Shown here: positions 54,720-64,000 of the stretch, in pieces
Layout: every line of letters begins with the position of its first letter
Position numbering within the stretch: position 1 is the first letter of the stretch
Assembly (NCBI GenBank): GCA_002968845.1
Contig: PVBG01000004.1
Coordinates: forward strand, 62,001 to 126,000
From: Neorhizobium tomejilense
GTDB taxonomy: Bacteria; Pseudomonadota; Alphaproteobacteria; Rhizobiales; Rhizobiaceae
DNA length: 64,000 nt
Direction of reading: 5' to 3'
Notes under the pieces: generated by a model
Told to the model about the DNA's origin: nothing
Seen by the model: the letters and a program-made list of their open reading frames with translations, nothing else
Database searches by the model: none
Position numbers and translations under genes: made by a program

Positions 54720-55538
54720 ATGGCTATTGTCGAAACCAGACAAGGCACCTCCCCCGTCATTCTCGGCTTTCCGCATACGGGAACCGACTTGCCCCAGCCG
54801 ATCTGGGACCGGCTGAACGATAACGGTGCCCTGCTTGCCGATACGGACTGGCACATCCATGAACTCTATGATGGCCTTCTGGCGGATGCGACGACGGTGC
54901 GGGCCACGTTCCACCGCTACGTGATCGACGCCAACCGCGATCCGCAGGGTGCCAGCCTCTATCCCGGCCAGAACACTACCGGCCTCGTTCCGGAAACGGA
55001 TTTCGACGGCAGAAGCATCTGGAAACAGGGTGCCGCGCCGACCGAGGCCGACATCGCCGAGCGGCTGCGCGATTTCCATGCGCCCTACCACGCGGCCCTG
55101 GCGGCCGAAATCGAACGGGTCAAATCCATTCACGGCATTGCCGTGCTCTACGATTGCCACTCGATCCGCTCGCATATCCCGTTCCTGTTCGAAGGCATCC
55201 TGCCCGATTTCAATATCGGCACGGACACGGGCAGGACCTGTGCCCCGGCAATCGGACAGGCGGTGCTCGATGTGACAACTGCAGCTTCGGGCTACACCAG
55301 CATTCTCAACGGCCGCTTCAAGGGCGGCTGGACGACCCGGTTTTACGGCAGGCCGGAAACCGGCGTCCATGCCATCCAGATGGAACTTGCCCAGTCCACC
55401 CATCTCTCGGCGGAGGCCCTGCCCTTTGCCTATGATCCGGCCAAGGCAGAGCGACTGCGCGTCCATCTGAAAGATATTCTGACGCGGATCGAGCGGATCA
55501 CCCTCGGCCTCGCGTCACAGAAAAACAACAACCAATAA
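54720..55538 (+). CDS. hutG: HutG, N-formylglutamate deformylase
   Basis: The final step: splits N-formylglutamate to glutamate and formate. A 272-residue FGase-family hydrolase with [31 protein letters not shown] and [15 protein letters not shown], and a conserved late [11 protein letters not shown]. Its ATG follows one base after the hutH stop. Needed because HutF, not a formimidoylglutamase, makes the precursor. Confidence 0.95.
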   Translation: MAIVETRQGTSPVILGFPHTGTDLPQPIWDRLNDNGALLADTDWHIHELYDGLLADATTVRATFHRYVIDANRDPQGASLYPGQNTTGLVPETDFDGRSIWKQGAAPTEADIAERLRDFHAPYHAALAAEIERVKSIHGIAVLYDCHSIRSHIPFLFEGILPDFNIGTDTGRTCAPAIGQAVLDVTTAASGYTSILNGRFKGGWTTRFYGRPETGVHAIQMELAQSTHLSAEALPFAYDPAKAERLRVHLKDILTRIERITLGLASQKNNNQ

Positions 55539-55551
55539 AGGGAACGTTCCG

Positions 55552-57225
55552 ATGACCAATCCCCGCCACAATATCCGCGAAATCCGCGCCCCGCGCGGCA
55601 ACCAGCTCAACGCCAAAAGCTGGATGACGGAAGCGCCCCTGCGCATGCTGATGAACAATCTCGATCCGGACGTGGCGGAAAACCCCAACGAACTGGTGGT
55701 TTATGGCGGCATCGGACGCGCTGCGCGCACCTGGGACGATTTCGACCGGATCGTCGCGACGCTGAAGACGCTCACGGAGGAGGAAACGCTGCTGGTGCAA
55801 TCGGGCAAGCCGGTTGGGGTGTTTCGCACCCATAAGGACGCGCCGCGCGTATTGATCGCCAACTCGAACCTCGTGCCCCATTGGGCCACCTGGGATCATT
55901 TCAACGAGCTCGATAAGAAGGGACTGGCCATGTACGGCCAGATGACCGCCGGTTCGTGGATCTATATCGGCACCCAGGGCATCGTGCAGGGCACCTACGA
56001 GACGTTCGTGGAAGCCGGCCGCCAGCATTATGGCGGCAACCTCAAGGGAAAATGGATCCTGACCGGCGGTCTGGGCGGCATGGGCGGCGCCCAGCCGCTC
56101 GCCGCCGTCATGGCCGGCGCCTGCTGCCTGGCGGTCGAATGCAATCCGGACAGCATCGATTTTCGCCTGCGCACCCGCTACGTCGATGCCAAGGCGGAAA
56201 CGCTTGATGAAGCCATGGAGATGATCGCCCGCTGGACGGCCGCCGGCGAGGCAAAATCCGTCGGCCTGCTCGGCAATGCGGCGGAAATCCTCCCCGAGAT
56301 GGTCCGTCGCGGCATCCGTCCGGGCATGGTCACGGACCAGACCTCCGCCCATGACCCGATCAACGGCTACCTGCCCAAGGGCTGGACGATGGCCGAATGG
56401 AAGGCCAAACGCGAAAGCGATCCGAAGGCGGTGGAAAAAGCAGCCCGTGCCTCGATGCGTGAACATGTCGAGGCGATGATCGCCTTCTGGAACGCCGGCA
56501 TTCCGACGCTCGACTACGGCAACAACATCCGCCAGGTCGCCAAGGACGAGGGGCTGGAAAACGCCTTCGCCTTCCCCGGTTTCGTGCCGGCCTATATCCG
56601 TCCGCTCTTTTGCCGCGGCATCGGCCCGTTCCGCTGGGCAGCTCTCTCCGGTGATCCGGAAGACATCTACCGCACCGATGCCAAGGTGAAGGAACTGCTG
56701 CCGGACAACGCGCATCTCCACAACTGGCTCGACATGGCGCGTGAGCGGATTTCCTTCCAGGGCCTGCCGGCGCGCATCTGCTGGGTGGGCCTCGGCGTCC
56801 GCCACAAGCTCGGCCTCGCCTTCAACGAGATGGTCCGCAATGGCGAGCTGAAAGCGCCGATCGTGATCGGCCGCGACCACCTCGATTCCGGCTCAGTCGC
56901 CTCGCCTAACCGCGAGACGGAAGCGATGAAGGACGGTTCGGATGCGGTGTCCGACTGGCCGCTCCTGAATGCGCTGCTGAATACGGCATCCGGTGCGACC
57001 TGGGTCTCGCTGCATCATGGCGGCGGTGTCGGCATGGGTTATTCGCAGCATTCCGGCATGGTCATCTGCTGCGACGGCACAGAAGACGCCGACCGCCGCA
57101 TCGAACGCGTGCTCTGGAACGACCCCGCCACCGGCGTCATGCGTCACGCGGATGCAGGCTACGAGATCGCCGTGGATTGTGCACAGGAAAAGGGACTTCG
57201 CCTGCCCGGCATTCTCGGGAACTGA
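55552..57225 (+). CDS. hutU: HutU, urocanate hydratase
   Basis: Second step: urocanate to imidazolone propionate using NAD+ as electrophile. The 557-residue protein matches the family length. It shows [17 protein letters not shown] early, the NAD-binding [37 protein letters not shown] and the active-site-containing [27 protein letters not shown] ribosome site precedes the ATG. Confidence 0.97.
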   Translation: MTNPRHNIREIRAPRGNQLNAKSWMTEAPLRMLMNNLDPDVAENPNELVVYGGIGRAARTWDDFDRIVATLKTLTEEETLLVQSGKPVGVFRTHKDAPRVLIANSNLVPHWATWDHFNELDKKGLAMYGQMTAGSWIYIGTQGIVQGTYETFVEAGRQHYGGNLKGKWILTGGLGGMGGAQPLAAVMAGACCLAVECNPDSIDFRLRTRYVDAKAETLDEAMEMIARWTAAGEAKSVGLLGNAAEILPEMVRRGIRPGMVTDQTSAHDPINGYLPKGWTMAEWKAKRESDPKAVEKAARASMREHVEAMIAFWNAGIPTLDYGNNIRQVAKDEGLENAFAFPGFVPAYIRPLFCRGIGPFRWAALSGDPEDIYRTDAKVKELLPDNAHLHNWLDMARERISFQGLPARICWVGLGVRHKLGLAFNEMVRNGELKAPIVIGRDHLDSGSVASPNRETEAMKDGSDAVSDWPLLNALLNTASGATWVSLHHGGGVGMGYSQHSGMVICCDGTEDADRRIERVLWNDPATGVMRHADAGYEIAVDCAQEKGLRLPGILGN

Positions 57226-57228
57226 CCC

Positions 57229-57813
57229 ATGAAAATCCTGCGCGCATCCGACCACAAGCGAATGCCGTGGAAGAACGGAGGCGGCGAGACGGTGGAGATC
57301 GCCGTCTTTCCCGCCGACGCATCGATCGAGGACTTCGACTGGCGCATCAGCATGGCGACCGTCGCCTGCGACGGACCGTTCTCGATCTTTCCGGACGTGG
57401 ACCGAACCCTGTCGATCCTCTCCGGTGCCGGAATGGAGTTGACAATCGATGGCGGCCTGTCCGTCACTCTCGAGCTCGATTCGGAGCCTTATCCGTTTCC
57501 TGCCGACAGGCCGGTTTTTGCCACGTTGGTCAATGGCGTGACGACGGACCTCAACGTGATGACGCGGCGCGGCCGATTTTCTCACCGCGTCATCAGGCAG
57601 CCGACGCCCGTGTCGCTGCCGCCGGCGGCATTTTTGAGATTCGTCCTTGCCACAGGAAAACACACGATCGTATTCGGTTCGGAGAAATTTGACCTCGGGC
57701 CACTTGATTGCCTGACCTTCGGCGCCGAAGCGGCGGACGATCTGGTTATCTCCGGGGACTCGGAAGTTTTCCTGATAGAGCTGGATCCCGAAGGTGGGGA
57801 CCGCTTGCGCTGA
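57229..57813 (+). CDS. hutD: HutD/Ves family cupin protein
   Basis: A 194-residue cupin with MPWKNGGGETVEIAVFP and FDWRISMATVACDGPFSIFPDVDRTLSILSG in pieces, the HutD signature. Not an enzyme of the pathway; in Pseudomonas, HutD is thought to tune hut expression by binding pathway intermediates. It starts 3 bases after hutU, so it is the last gene of the arm. No clear terminator follows in the 172-base gap to the next gene. Confidence 0.92.
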   Translation: MKILRASDHKRMPWKNGGGETVEIAVFPADASIEDFDWRISMATVACDGPFSIFPDVDRTLSILSGAGMELTIDGGLSVTLELDSEPYPFPADRPVFATLVNGVTTDLNVMTRRGRFSHRVIRQPTPVSLPPAAFLRFVLATGKHTIVFGSEKFDLGPLDCLTFGAEAADDLVISGDSEVFLIELDPEGGDRLR

Positions 57814-57985
57814 CGCTCTCAGTCAGGGTTCATCAAGCGCGATCGACGGTGGCTTCGCCATTCGTTGAGCCGCAACGGGCGTTGACTCCCAGTCATGCGG
57901 GCCTCGAGAAAAAACTTGATGAGTTTTGTCATGATTTTTGAGTGAGCCTCTTGCCGCCACCCCGGGCGCCGGTATAGTCGGAGGC

Positions 57986-58486
57986 ATGGACGATATCCGT
58001 AGACGCGATTTTCTCGAGGTTTTTCTCTCTGTGAGAGAACGTCTGGCCGCCGCCATCCAACGGCGGGTGGAATGTGCGGCGACCACAGCCGATCTCACGC
58101 AAGATACGTTCCTGAGGCTCTGGGAGCGACCTGGTCTTCTGCGCGACGTCTCCGACCTGGCCGGTTACTTCGTGACCACCGGACGTAATCTGGCTGCCGA
58201 CCATGAACGTCGCCGGCGCATCGCACCTTTCGTCGCCGGCGTCGATCACCTCGAATACGTCGCAGACAATCGTCCTTCTGCCGAAGACGTGGTTCTCACC
58301 CGCGATGAATTGAAAAAGCTGCAGGACATCGTCAATTCGCTGCCGCCGAAGTGCCGGCAGGTCTTTCTGCTCTCGCGGATAGAAGGGCTAAGCTATGTCG
58401 AGATCGGCACAAAGCTCGGAATTTCTCCCAAAACGGTCTTCAGCCATATGGTGACTGCGCTGGAACGGTTGAAAGCCGGAATGTAA
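57986..58486 (+). CDS. FecI-like ECF sigma factor, second system
   Basis: A 166-residue ECF sigma factor. Region 2: RRRVECAATTADLTQDTFLRLWERPGLL and FVTTGRNLAADHERRRR; region 4: LPPKCRQVFLLSRIEGLSYVEIGTKLGISPKTVFSHMVTALERLK. It is only distantly like the sigma factor at 30791, so it should read its own promoter. ATG 57986 follows GGAGG; upstream frame is unsupported. FecR and a receptor follow in the same order as in block I. Confidence 0.93.
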   Translation: MDDIRRRDFLEVFLSVRERLAAAIQRRVECAATTADLTQDTFLRLWERPGLLRDVSDLAGYFVTTGRNLAADHERRRRIAPFVAGVDHLEYVADNRPSAEDVVLTRDELKKLQDIVNSLPPKCRQVFLLSRIEGLSYVEIGTKLGISPKTVFSHMVTALERLKAGM

Positions 58487-58540
58487 GCAGTTCTTTCATG
58501 ATGCCGGACCAGATTTCTCCCCCTCCTATTCGTTCTGTTC

Positions 58541-59500
58541 ATGGGTTTTGAGGAATCGCGTCTCATGGAAGAAGCGCCGGACGGCGACAGACAGGCAGAG
58601 GATGAGATCTCACGCAGGGCAGCGGAGTGGTTCGCGCTTCTGCTGGATGGCAGCGAGACTGCGTCCGACCGCCAGCGCCTTCGGGAATGGCTGCTGGCCG
58701 ACGAGAGACACGCCAAGGCCTATTCCGATCTGGAACGGTTATGGTCCGGGGCCGGCATAGTCCATGACCTCGGCAAGGCGCAGTCCCCATCGCGGCGAAC
58801 CGTCCTGAAAACGGGCGGGGCTGCCGTGGTGCTCGCCGGCGCCGCCTGGGGCGGCATGCGCCTATTGGGTCCGGCGGCGGCTTACAGCACCGGGACGGGT
58901 GAGACCGCCTCGGTGACACTGCCCGATGGTTCTATTGCCACGCTATCGACCCGGACCGCATTGGCACTCAATTTCGATGCCGAACGGCGCCGGGTCGTCC
59001 TTGAAAAAGGCGAGGCGTTTTTCCAGGTCGCACCGGACGCATCCCGCCCCTTCGTCGTCGAGGCCTCGGATCTCTTTTCAACAGCGCTCGGCACAGCCTT
59101 TTCGGTCGGCTTCCAGGAAGACGGGATCGCCGTGACGGTCACCGAACATGCGGTCAGCGTTTCCACTCGCGACAAATTCCAGCGCGTTGAGCAGGGGCAG
59201 AGCCTGATCTACAGGAACGGGCGGATGTCGGTGCCTGTCGGAGCGGACGTCGAGACGCAGCTTTCCTGGAGGAGCGGCAAGCTGGTTTTCCTTTCGACCC
59301 CCTTTCGGGACGTCGTATCGTCTCTCTCCCGCTGGCGCACCGGCAAGATCATCGTCATGGACGAGAGGCTGGCGCAGAGCCGGGTGACGATCATCGTCGA
59401 CGTGAAGCGGTCCGATACCATCCTCGACACGCTGGCGCTCGGCCTGCCGATCAAGGTCCAGACCCTATCGCCATGGCTGACCTTTATTTACCCGAGATAA
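58541..59500 (+). CDS. FecR-like membrane sigma regulator, second system
   Basis: A 319-residue regulator: DUF4880 part (SRRAAEWFALLLDGSETASDRQRLREWLLADERHAKAYSDLERLW in pieces), then one membrane helix at about 88-110 led by SRRTVLKTG, a twin-arginine-like motif. The periplasmic FecR domain follows (SVTLPDGSIATLSTRTALALNF). The RR motif agrees with reports that FecR is inserted by the Tat route. ATG 58541 is listed; ATG 58565 has GAGGAA at better distance. It pairs with the sigma factor upstream and the receptor downstream. Confidence 0.9.
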   Translation: MGFEESRLMEEAPDGDRQAEDEISRRAAEWFALLLDGSETASDRQRLREWLLADERHAKAYSDLERLWSGAGIVHDLGKAQSPSRRTVLKTGGAAVVLAGAAWGGMRLLGPAAAYSTGTGETASVTLPDGSIATLSTRTALALNFDAERRRVVLEKGEAFFQVAPDASRPFVVEASDLFSTALGTAFSVGFQEDGIAVTVTEHAVSVSTRDKFQRVEQGQSLIYRNGRMSVPVGADVETQLSWRSGKLVFLSTPFRDVVSSLSRWRTGKIIVMDERLAQSRVTIIVDVKRSDTILDTLALGLPIKVQTLSPWLTFIYPR

Positions 59501-59601
59501 ATATTTCAAATTTCACTCAGGTTTTTTGGGAAAACGTTCGTCCCCATGATCAGAGCGTGTGTATCGCGCTGGTCTGTCGCGTTGCCTAAGGGGGATTTTT
59601 C
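59501..59601 (+). promoter_or_regulatory. Probable receptor promoter region of iron system II
   Basis: The gap before the receptor has AAATTTCACTCAGG followed by GGTTTTTTGGGAAAACG and then CGTCCCC at 59539. A CGTC-type -10 agrees with an ECF promoter, but the GCGGTGAAAAAA block of iron system I is absent, as expected for a different sigma factor. AAGGGGG at about 59588 is the ribosome site. Confidence 0.35.
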
Positions 59602-62040
59602 GTGTCGCGTCTTATCATCAACAGCCATCTGCCAGGCATGTCGGCAGGATCGTTCCGCAAGCTGCTTCTGGCGACCGCCTGCGTCATTCCGCTCTTTCAG
59701 GCAATGTCGGCAGCGGCGCAGGTTCCGGCACCGTCCTACACGTTCTCGATCCCTGCCCAGCCCCTTTCTTCCGCTCTGGTGCGTTTCTCCTCGGTGACGG
59801 GTATCGACGTGCTTTTCAACGGCACCCTGCCGGCCGGCGCTCGCACGCAGGGTCTCAGCGGTTCCGCATCCCCGGAGGAAGCGCTCGGTCGGCTGCTCGC
59901 CGGAAGCGGCCTTTCTTGGCGGTTCCAGGGTGCCAACACCGTCGTGCTGACGGATTCGACCACGACCAGTGCCGCCGCATCGTCGGGCAGCGCGACAGAG
60001 CTCGCTCCGATCATATTGACCTCGGAGACCGCCTGGGGGCCGGTGGACGGCTTCGTGGCGACCCGTAGCGCGACAGGCACCAAGACCGATACGCCGCTGA
60101 TCGAGACCCCCCAGTCTATTTCGGTAATCACGCGCGATCAGATGGACGTGCAGGGGGTCAACAGCCTCAACAGCGCGCTGCGCTATACCCCAGGCGCCAG
60201 CGGCGACCTCTACGGTACGGACAACCGCGGTCTCGGGGTCCAGCTTCGCGGCATGGGCACGGGCAATAGCGGCGTGTTTTATCGCGACGGCCTGCAGCTC
60301 AAGGATTCCAATTTCGCCATGTTCAACGCCATCGAGTCCTATGGCGCCGAGCGTTATGAGGTCCTGCGCGGCCCGGCTTCCGTTCTCTACGGACAGGCCA
60401 CACCCGGTGGCTTGGTCAACTACGTCAGCAAACGGCCGACCGAAGAAGTGCTGCGCGAGGTCGAGATCGTCGGCGGAAGTTTCGAGCATTATGAGGGCCG
60501 GTTCGATTTCGGCGGACCTGTCGGCAACGACGACACGCTGTTCTATCGCATGACCGGCGTTGTGCGCGAGAGCTCGACGCAGATCGATTTCGTCGACGAC
60601 GACCGCCTTTTCCTGGCGCCGGCGATCACGTTCAAGCCGGACGAAGACACAAAGCTCACCGTTCTCGGCCAGTATCAGCGTGATCGCTCCGGCTGGGCCA
60701 TGCAGTATCTTCCGGCATCGGGCACTGTTTCCGGCAATCGCTTTGGCAAGATCCCGAATAGCCGTTTTGTCGGTGAGCCTGCTTTCGACGAATATAACAA
60801 CACGCTCGGCTCCGTCGGTTACGAATTCGAACACCATTTCAACGATGTCTGGCAGATCCGCCAGAACGCGCGCTATGTCTGGCTGACCCATGAGGAGCAA
60901 GGCGTTTTCGGCGGCGGATTGCAGGCAGACGGCCGGACCTATGATCGTTATGCCGACGGCGGCAGCACCAATCTCCAGGGCGCAACGATCGACACGCAGA
61001 TCATCGGCGAATTCGATACGGGTGAGTTGGCACATACCCTGCTCGCCGGTATCGACTTCAAGCGCCACTACTATCGCGACTACGCATCAAGCGGTAACGT
61101 GGGTACGCTCGATATCTTCGATCCGGTCTACGGCAGCCCGATCGGCGCGATGGCGCCTTACCGGAACACTGAAACCGTACAGAGCCAGCTTGGCATCTAT
61201 GGACAGGACCAGATCAAGCTCGATCGATGGACGCTGACATTGGGCGGACGTTACGACTGGGCATGGGGAACGGCTCGCGATGCCGTCGAATCCGACAATA
61301 ACGTGAACATGAAAGACGATGCGTTCACCGGACGCGCCGGCCTCGTCTATCTCACCGACAACGGCCTGGCGCCTTACGTCAGCTATACCGAATCCTTCAA
61401 CCCGATCACCCAAGCGGGGTTCGAACCGGAGACCGGCCGCCAATATGAGGTCGGCATCAAGTATCAACCGCCGGGTTCAAACTCCTTCATGACTGTGTCG
61501 GCCTTCGATCTCGCCCGCCAGAATGTCGTGAGCCATAGTGGCCCGGGCGGAGCGACAATTTCGCAGACGGGGGAAATCACCTCGCGCGGCATTGAACTCG
61601 AGGGTGTGGCAAGCCTTGATTCCGGTCTGGATGTGCGGCTTGCCTACACCTATCTCGACACGGAAGTGACAAAGGAAACCAACGGGGATTCCGGCGCCGG
61701 AACAAGTGACGTCGGCAAGACGCCCTTCGGCGTCGCCCGGCACCGTGTCTCGCTCTGGGCGGACTACGAGTTGCAGAATGGCCCGCTGGAAGGCCTCACC
61801 ATCGGCGGCGGCGTTCGATATGTGGGCAAGACCTGGGGCGATGATGCCAATAGCTTCAAGGTTCCCAGCTATGTGCTCGCCGACGCGGCACTCAGCTACA
61901 AGAAGGACAACACGACACTTTCGCTCAACGTCAGCAACATTTTCGACAAGGATTACGTTGCCTCCTGCTTTGCCGACGGCTTCGGCTGCTTCTATGGCGA
62001 GGGGCGCCGGATCACGGCCTCCGTACGGGTTACCTGGTAA
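59602..62040 (+). CDS. TonB-dependent siderophore receptor with STN domain
   Basis: An 812-residue outer-membrane receptor/transducer of the FpvA/FhuE/FoxA group. Signal peptide to about 40, STN domain (FSIPAQPLSSALVRFSSVTGIDVLF, about 48-120), plug (about 160-300) with TPQSISVITRDQMDVQGV, VQLRGMGTGNSGVFYRDGLQ and EVLRGPASVLYGQATPGGLVNYVSKRP, then the barrel to a terminal tryptophan. GTG 59602 has AAGGGGG seven bases upstream. Together with the hydroxamate-type binding protein and permease that follow, it probably takes up a ferric hydroxamate made by another organism. Confidence 0.93.
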   Translation: MSRLIINSHLPGMSAGSFRKLLLATACVIPLFQAMSAAAQVPAPSYTFSIPAQPLSSALVRFSSVTGIDVLFNGTLPAGARTQGLSGSASPEEALGRLLAGSGLSWRFQGANTVVLTDSTTTSAAASSGSATELAPIILTSETAWGPVDGFVATRSATGTKTDTPLIETPQSISVITRDQMDVQGVNSLNSALRYTPGASGDLYGTDNRGLGVQLRGMGTGNSGVFYRDGLQLKDSNFAMFNAIESYGAERYEVLRGPASVLYGQATPGGLVNYVSKRPTEEVLREVEIVGGSFEHYEGRFDFGGPVGNDDTLFYRMTGVVRESSTQIDFVDDDRLFLAPAITFKPDEDTKLTVLGQYQRDRSGWAMQYLPASGTVSGNRFGKIPNSRFVGEPAFDEYNNTLGSVGYEFEHHFNDVWQIRQNARYVWLTHEEQGVFGGGLQADGRTYDRYADGGSTNLQGATIDTQIIGEFDTGELAHTLLAGIDFKRHYYRDYASSGNVGTLDIFDPVYGSPIGAMAPYRNTETVQSQLGIYGQDQIKLDRWTLTLGGRYDWAWGTARDAVESDNNVNMKDDAFTGRAGLVYLTDNGLAPYVSYTESFNPITQAGFEPETGRQYEVGIKYQPPGSNSFMTVSAFDLARQNVVSHSGPGGATISQTGEITSRGIELEGVASLDSGLDVRLAYTYLDTEVTKETNGDSGAGTSDVGKTPFGVARHRVSLWADYELQNGPLEGLTIGGGVRYVGKTWGDDANSFKVPSYVLADAALSYKKDNTTLSLNVSNIFDKDYVASCFADGFGCFYGEGRRITASVRVTW

Positions 62041-62050
62041 GGAAGGCAAC

Positions 62051-62935
62051 TTGAGCGCTGGCTTCCACTATCCCACAAGGCGCGCGTTCCTGGGCGGGAC
62101 GGGCGCCTTTGCCGCCTTCCCGTTCCGCGGTTTCGCGTCATCCCCTCCCCGGCGCGTCGCCTGTCTGGAGTGGACGGCGGCCGGGATGGTGATGTCCCTT
62201 GGACTTGCGCCGATCGCCGTCGGCGATCTCAAAGGGTACAGGCAGTGGGTCGATCAGCCGACATTGCCGGGGACGACGCTCGACCTTGGGTCACGGGGCG
62301 AGCCGAGCCTTGAGCTGCTGGAAGAGCTCGATCCGGACTTGATTATCGCAACCTACGGATACGCATTGGAGGTTGGCGATTTTGAACGCTTCGCGCCGAC
62401 CTACGATCTCCCCCTCTATGCCGATAAAACCTCGCCATATGCGCAGGCCAGGCTGGAGACGAAAAGGCTTGGCGAGCGCCTGGGGCGGGAGCGCGAGGCC
62501 GAAGCTCTTCTTCTTGGGACGGAACGGACGATCAACCAATCGCGCCTGCGGCTCGCGGACCGCAAGGCTGCCCCTCTCTGCCTCTTCACCTTTTTCGACA
62601 ACCGGCACCTGCGCATCTACGGTGCCGGCAGCCTGCTTCAGGATGTGCTGGACCGGCTGGACCTTCGGAACGCATGGGACCGCGAGACAAGCGAATGGGG
62701 GATTTCGACGGTCGGCGTGGAGCAGCTCGCAACCATCGATGAGGCCCGGCTCGTTTGTCTGGAGCCGATCATGCCGCATGCGGTGCGGATGATGCGCAGA
62801 AGTTCATTGTGGCAAAACCTGCCCGCCGTGCGCGCCCACCCGATCACCTCCATTCCGACCCTCTGGCCGTTCGGCGGGCTGGATGTAGCGGCCCGCTTCG
62901 CGTCGCTGCTCGCCGACAATCTGGTTTCGGCATGA
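62051..62935 (+). CDS. Ferric-hydroxamate binding protein (FhuD-like)
   Basis: A 294-residue binding protein with a Tat-like signal (TRRAFLGG, residues 9-16). Typical FhuD blocks: RRVACLEWTAAGMVMSLGLAPIAVGD, LDLGSRGEPSLELLEELDPDLIIATYGY and the late FGGLDVAARFASLL. The start is TTG 62051 with GGAAGGC just upstream, 10 bases after the receptor stop; no ATG gives the signal peptide. The stop overlaps the permease start as ATGA. Confidence 0.9.
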   Translation: MSAGFHYPTRRAFLGGTGAFAAFPFRGFASSPPRRVACLEWTAAGMVMSLGLAPIAVGDLKGYRQWVDQPTLPGTTLDLGSRGEPSLELLEELDPDLIIATYGYALEVGDFERFAPTYDLPLYADKTSPYAQARLETKRLGERLGREREAEALLLGTERTINQSRLRLADRKAAPLCLFTFFDNRHLRIYGAGSLLQDVLDRLDLRNAWDRETSEWGISTVGVEQLATIDEARLVCLEPIMPHAVRMMRRSSLWQNLPAVRAHPITSIPTLWPFGGLDVAARFASLLADNLVSA

Positions 62936-64000
62936 CAACAGGCTGGCAGGCTTCGCTGGAGCGGAGATCAACACCGTTCGCCATCCCCGCGCTCCTGGCG
63001 TTTACTGGTCTTTGCGTTCTCCTGACCTCGCTTCGGCTAACCGAGCTGCTGCCGTTGAACCTCTGGTGGAGCGCACTGATCGCACCTGACACGACCCATG
63101 TCGGGCAGTTGCTTTTCCATCACTCCGCCCTTCCCCGTGTGGCGGTCAGCATCGTCGCCGGCGCAGCGCTCGGCCTTGCGGGGGCGATCTTCCAGCAGAC
63201 CCTGCGCAACCCGCTCGCAGAACCTGCAACCGTCGGCACGGCAGCCGGGGCCAACCTGGCGCTCGGCACAGCCGCCATCCTTGCGCCATTCCTGCTGGAG
63301 ACCGGTCGCGAGCTGGTGGCGATCGGCGGCGGCGCGTTGGCGACGGCGGCGGTCATCCTCATCGCCTGGCGCCGACATCTCTCGCCGGTTTTGCTGGTGC
63401 TCGCAGGCCTCGTCGTCAGCCTGGTCTGCGGTTCGGCAAGTGCGCTCCTCGTCGTCCTCGACCGCGACTACATGACGGAGCTTTTTATCTGGCAGACGGG
63501 GTCTCTCATCCAGAATGGCATGGCCGTGGTGACGAACCTTTCGGTCAAGCTGCTGATCGGATTTGCCCTGGCGACAGGCTTGATCCGACCGATGCGCATT
63601 CTCGAGCTTGATGACGAAAGCACCCGCAGCCTCGGATTTTCCCCTGCAGTACTCCGGCTGGCCGGTCTGGCCGTCGCCGTCTGGCTAAGCGCGGCCGTCG
63701 TTGCCGCGGTCGGTGTCATCGGTTTCGTCGGACTTGCCGCGCCGCATATCGCAGGGGCGCTCGGCGCGCGCACTTTTGCGGGGCGGATGGTTGCAGCGTC
63801 GGCAGGCGGCGCATTGCTCCTCTGGTTCACCGACCAGCTCGTGCAGGTTCTGCCACTGTCGGAAGAAGTGCCGACAGGCACGGCGACGGCGCTCATCGGC
63901 GCTCCTCTGCTTCTCCTGCTTCTGCCGCGGATGCGGGCAATCATGCCGACGCACGGCGGGTCCGGCATGGCGTCGCCTCGCCACGTGATCGGTTGGTGGA
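62932..64000 (+). CDS. FhuB-like iron-siderophore permease, cut by window end
   Basis: Inner-membrane FecCD permease. The visible 356 residues form one full FecCD unit: RVAVSIVAGAALGLAGAIFQQTLRNPLAEPATVGTAAGANL, the coupling VVAAVGVIGFVGLAAPHIAGAL and PTGTATALIGAPLLLLLLPRM. The frame then runs on past the usual end of a single-unit permease (ASPRHVIGWW...), so it is most likely the double-length FhuB with the second unit beyond base 64000. The start is coupled to the binding protein. An FhuC ATPase is expected outside the window. Confidence 0.9.
   Translation, partial: MTTGWQASLERRSTPFAIPALLAFTGLCVLLTSLRLTELLPLNLWWSALIAPDTTHVGQLLFHHSALPRVAVSIVAGAALGLAGAIFQQTLRNPLAEPATVGTAAGANLALGTAAILAPFLLETGRELVAIGGGALATAAVILIAWRRHLSPVLLVLAGLVVSLVCGSASALLVVLDRDYMTELFIWQTGSLIQNGMAVVTNLSVKLLIGFALATGLIRPMRILELDDESTRSLGFSPAVLRLAGLAVAVWLSAAVVAAVGVIGFVGLAAPHIAGALGARTFAGRMVAASAGGALLLWFTDQLVQVLPLSEEVPTGTATALIGAPLLLLLLPRMRAIMPTHGGSGMASPRHVIGWW

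Noticed and set aside
1..64000. tRNA, rRNA, CRISPR, insertion sequence or prophage content
   Set aside because: No cloverleaf, repeat-spacer array, transposase or phage structural gene was recognised while reading both strands.

Overview
The window is GC-rich, densely coding bacterial DNA (about 56 genes, many with ATGA overlaps) with an alphaproteobacterial look. Gene content fits the Rhizobiaceae or a close relative: a five-step hut pathway with HutF, TRAP and ABC importers with paired catabolic enzymes, FecI/FecR/TonB iron systems and Sox-type cytochromes. The genus cannot be fixed from the sequence alone. No rRNA, tRNA, CRISPR array, insertion sequence or phage gene was seen. Both ends cut a gene: a response regulator at base 1 and an FhuB-type permease at base 64000.

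Left part (1-18589). A response regulator fragment and a small cytochrome c flank a minus-strand operon (7838 to 1582). Its order is iorA-iorB-like molybdenum hydroxylase, cytochrome c, flavocytochrome c flavoprotein, then soxX-soxY-soxZ-soxA. No soxB or soxCD is present, and SoxY lacks the usual GGCGG tail, so this looks like a rebuilt Sox carrier system rather than standard thiosulfate oxidation. Next come a four-gene surface-glycan cassette (acyltransferase, two GT2 glycosyltransferases, ABC exporter), a PAS-GGDEF cyclase, and the start of a sugar-acid locus.

Middle part (15236-23965). This locus has a DenD-like dehydrogenase, an FAD-linked hydroxyacid dehydrogenase, an FCD-type GntR regulator, a TRAP transporter (dctQMP), a DMT permease and an enolase-superfamily acid-sugar dehydratase. 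Two intergenic palindromes built on TTGTC/GACAA probably bind the GntR regulator.

Iron block I (24454-38824). A petrobactin-type siderophore operon (asbA, asbB, asbC and an asbD-asbE fusion) is followed by fecI, fecR, an STN-bearing TonB receptor, a DUF2218 gene and a FatBCDE/CeuBCDE-like importer. The regions upstream of asbA and of the receptor share GCGGTGAAAAAA followed by CGTC at identical spacing, a candidate promoter for the local ECF sigma factor.

Right part (38825-64000). An oligopeptide-type ABC importer ends in a translationally coupled M14 metallopeptidase. A DUF4173 membrane protein precedes a two-component system. A complete histidine utilisation locus follows (hutC-hutF divergent from hutI-hutH-hutG-hutU-hutD), with a palindromic operator between the arms. 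Iron block II then begins: a second fecI-fecR-TonB receptor set plus a hydroxamate-type binding protein and an FhuB-like permease cut by the window end.
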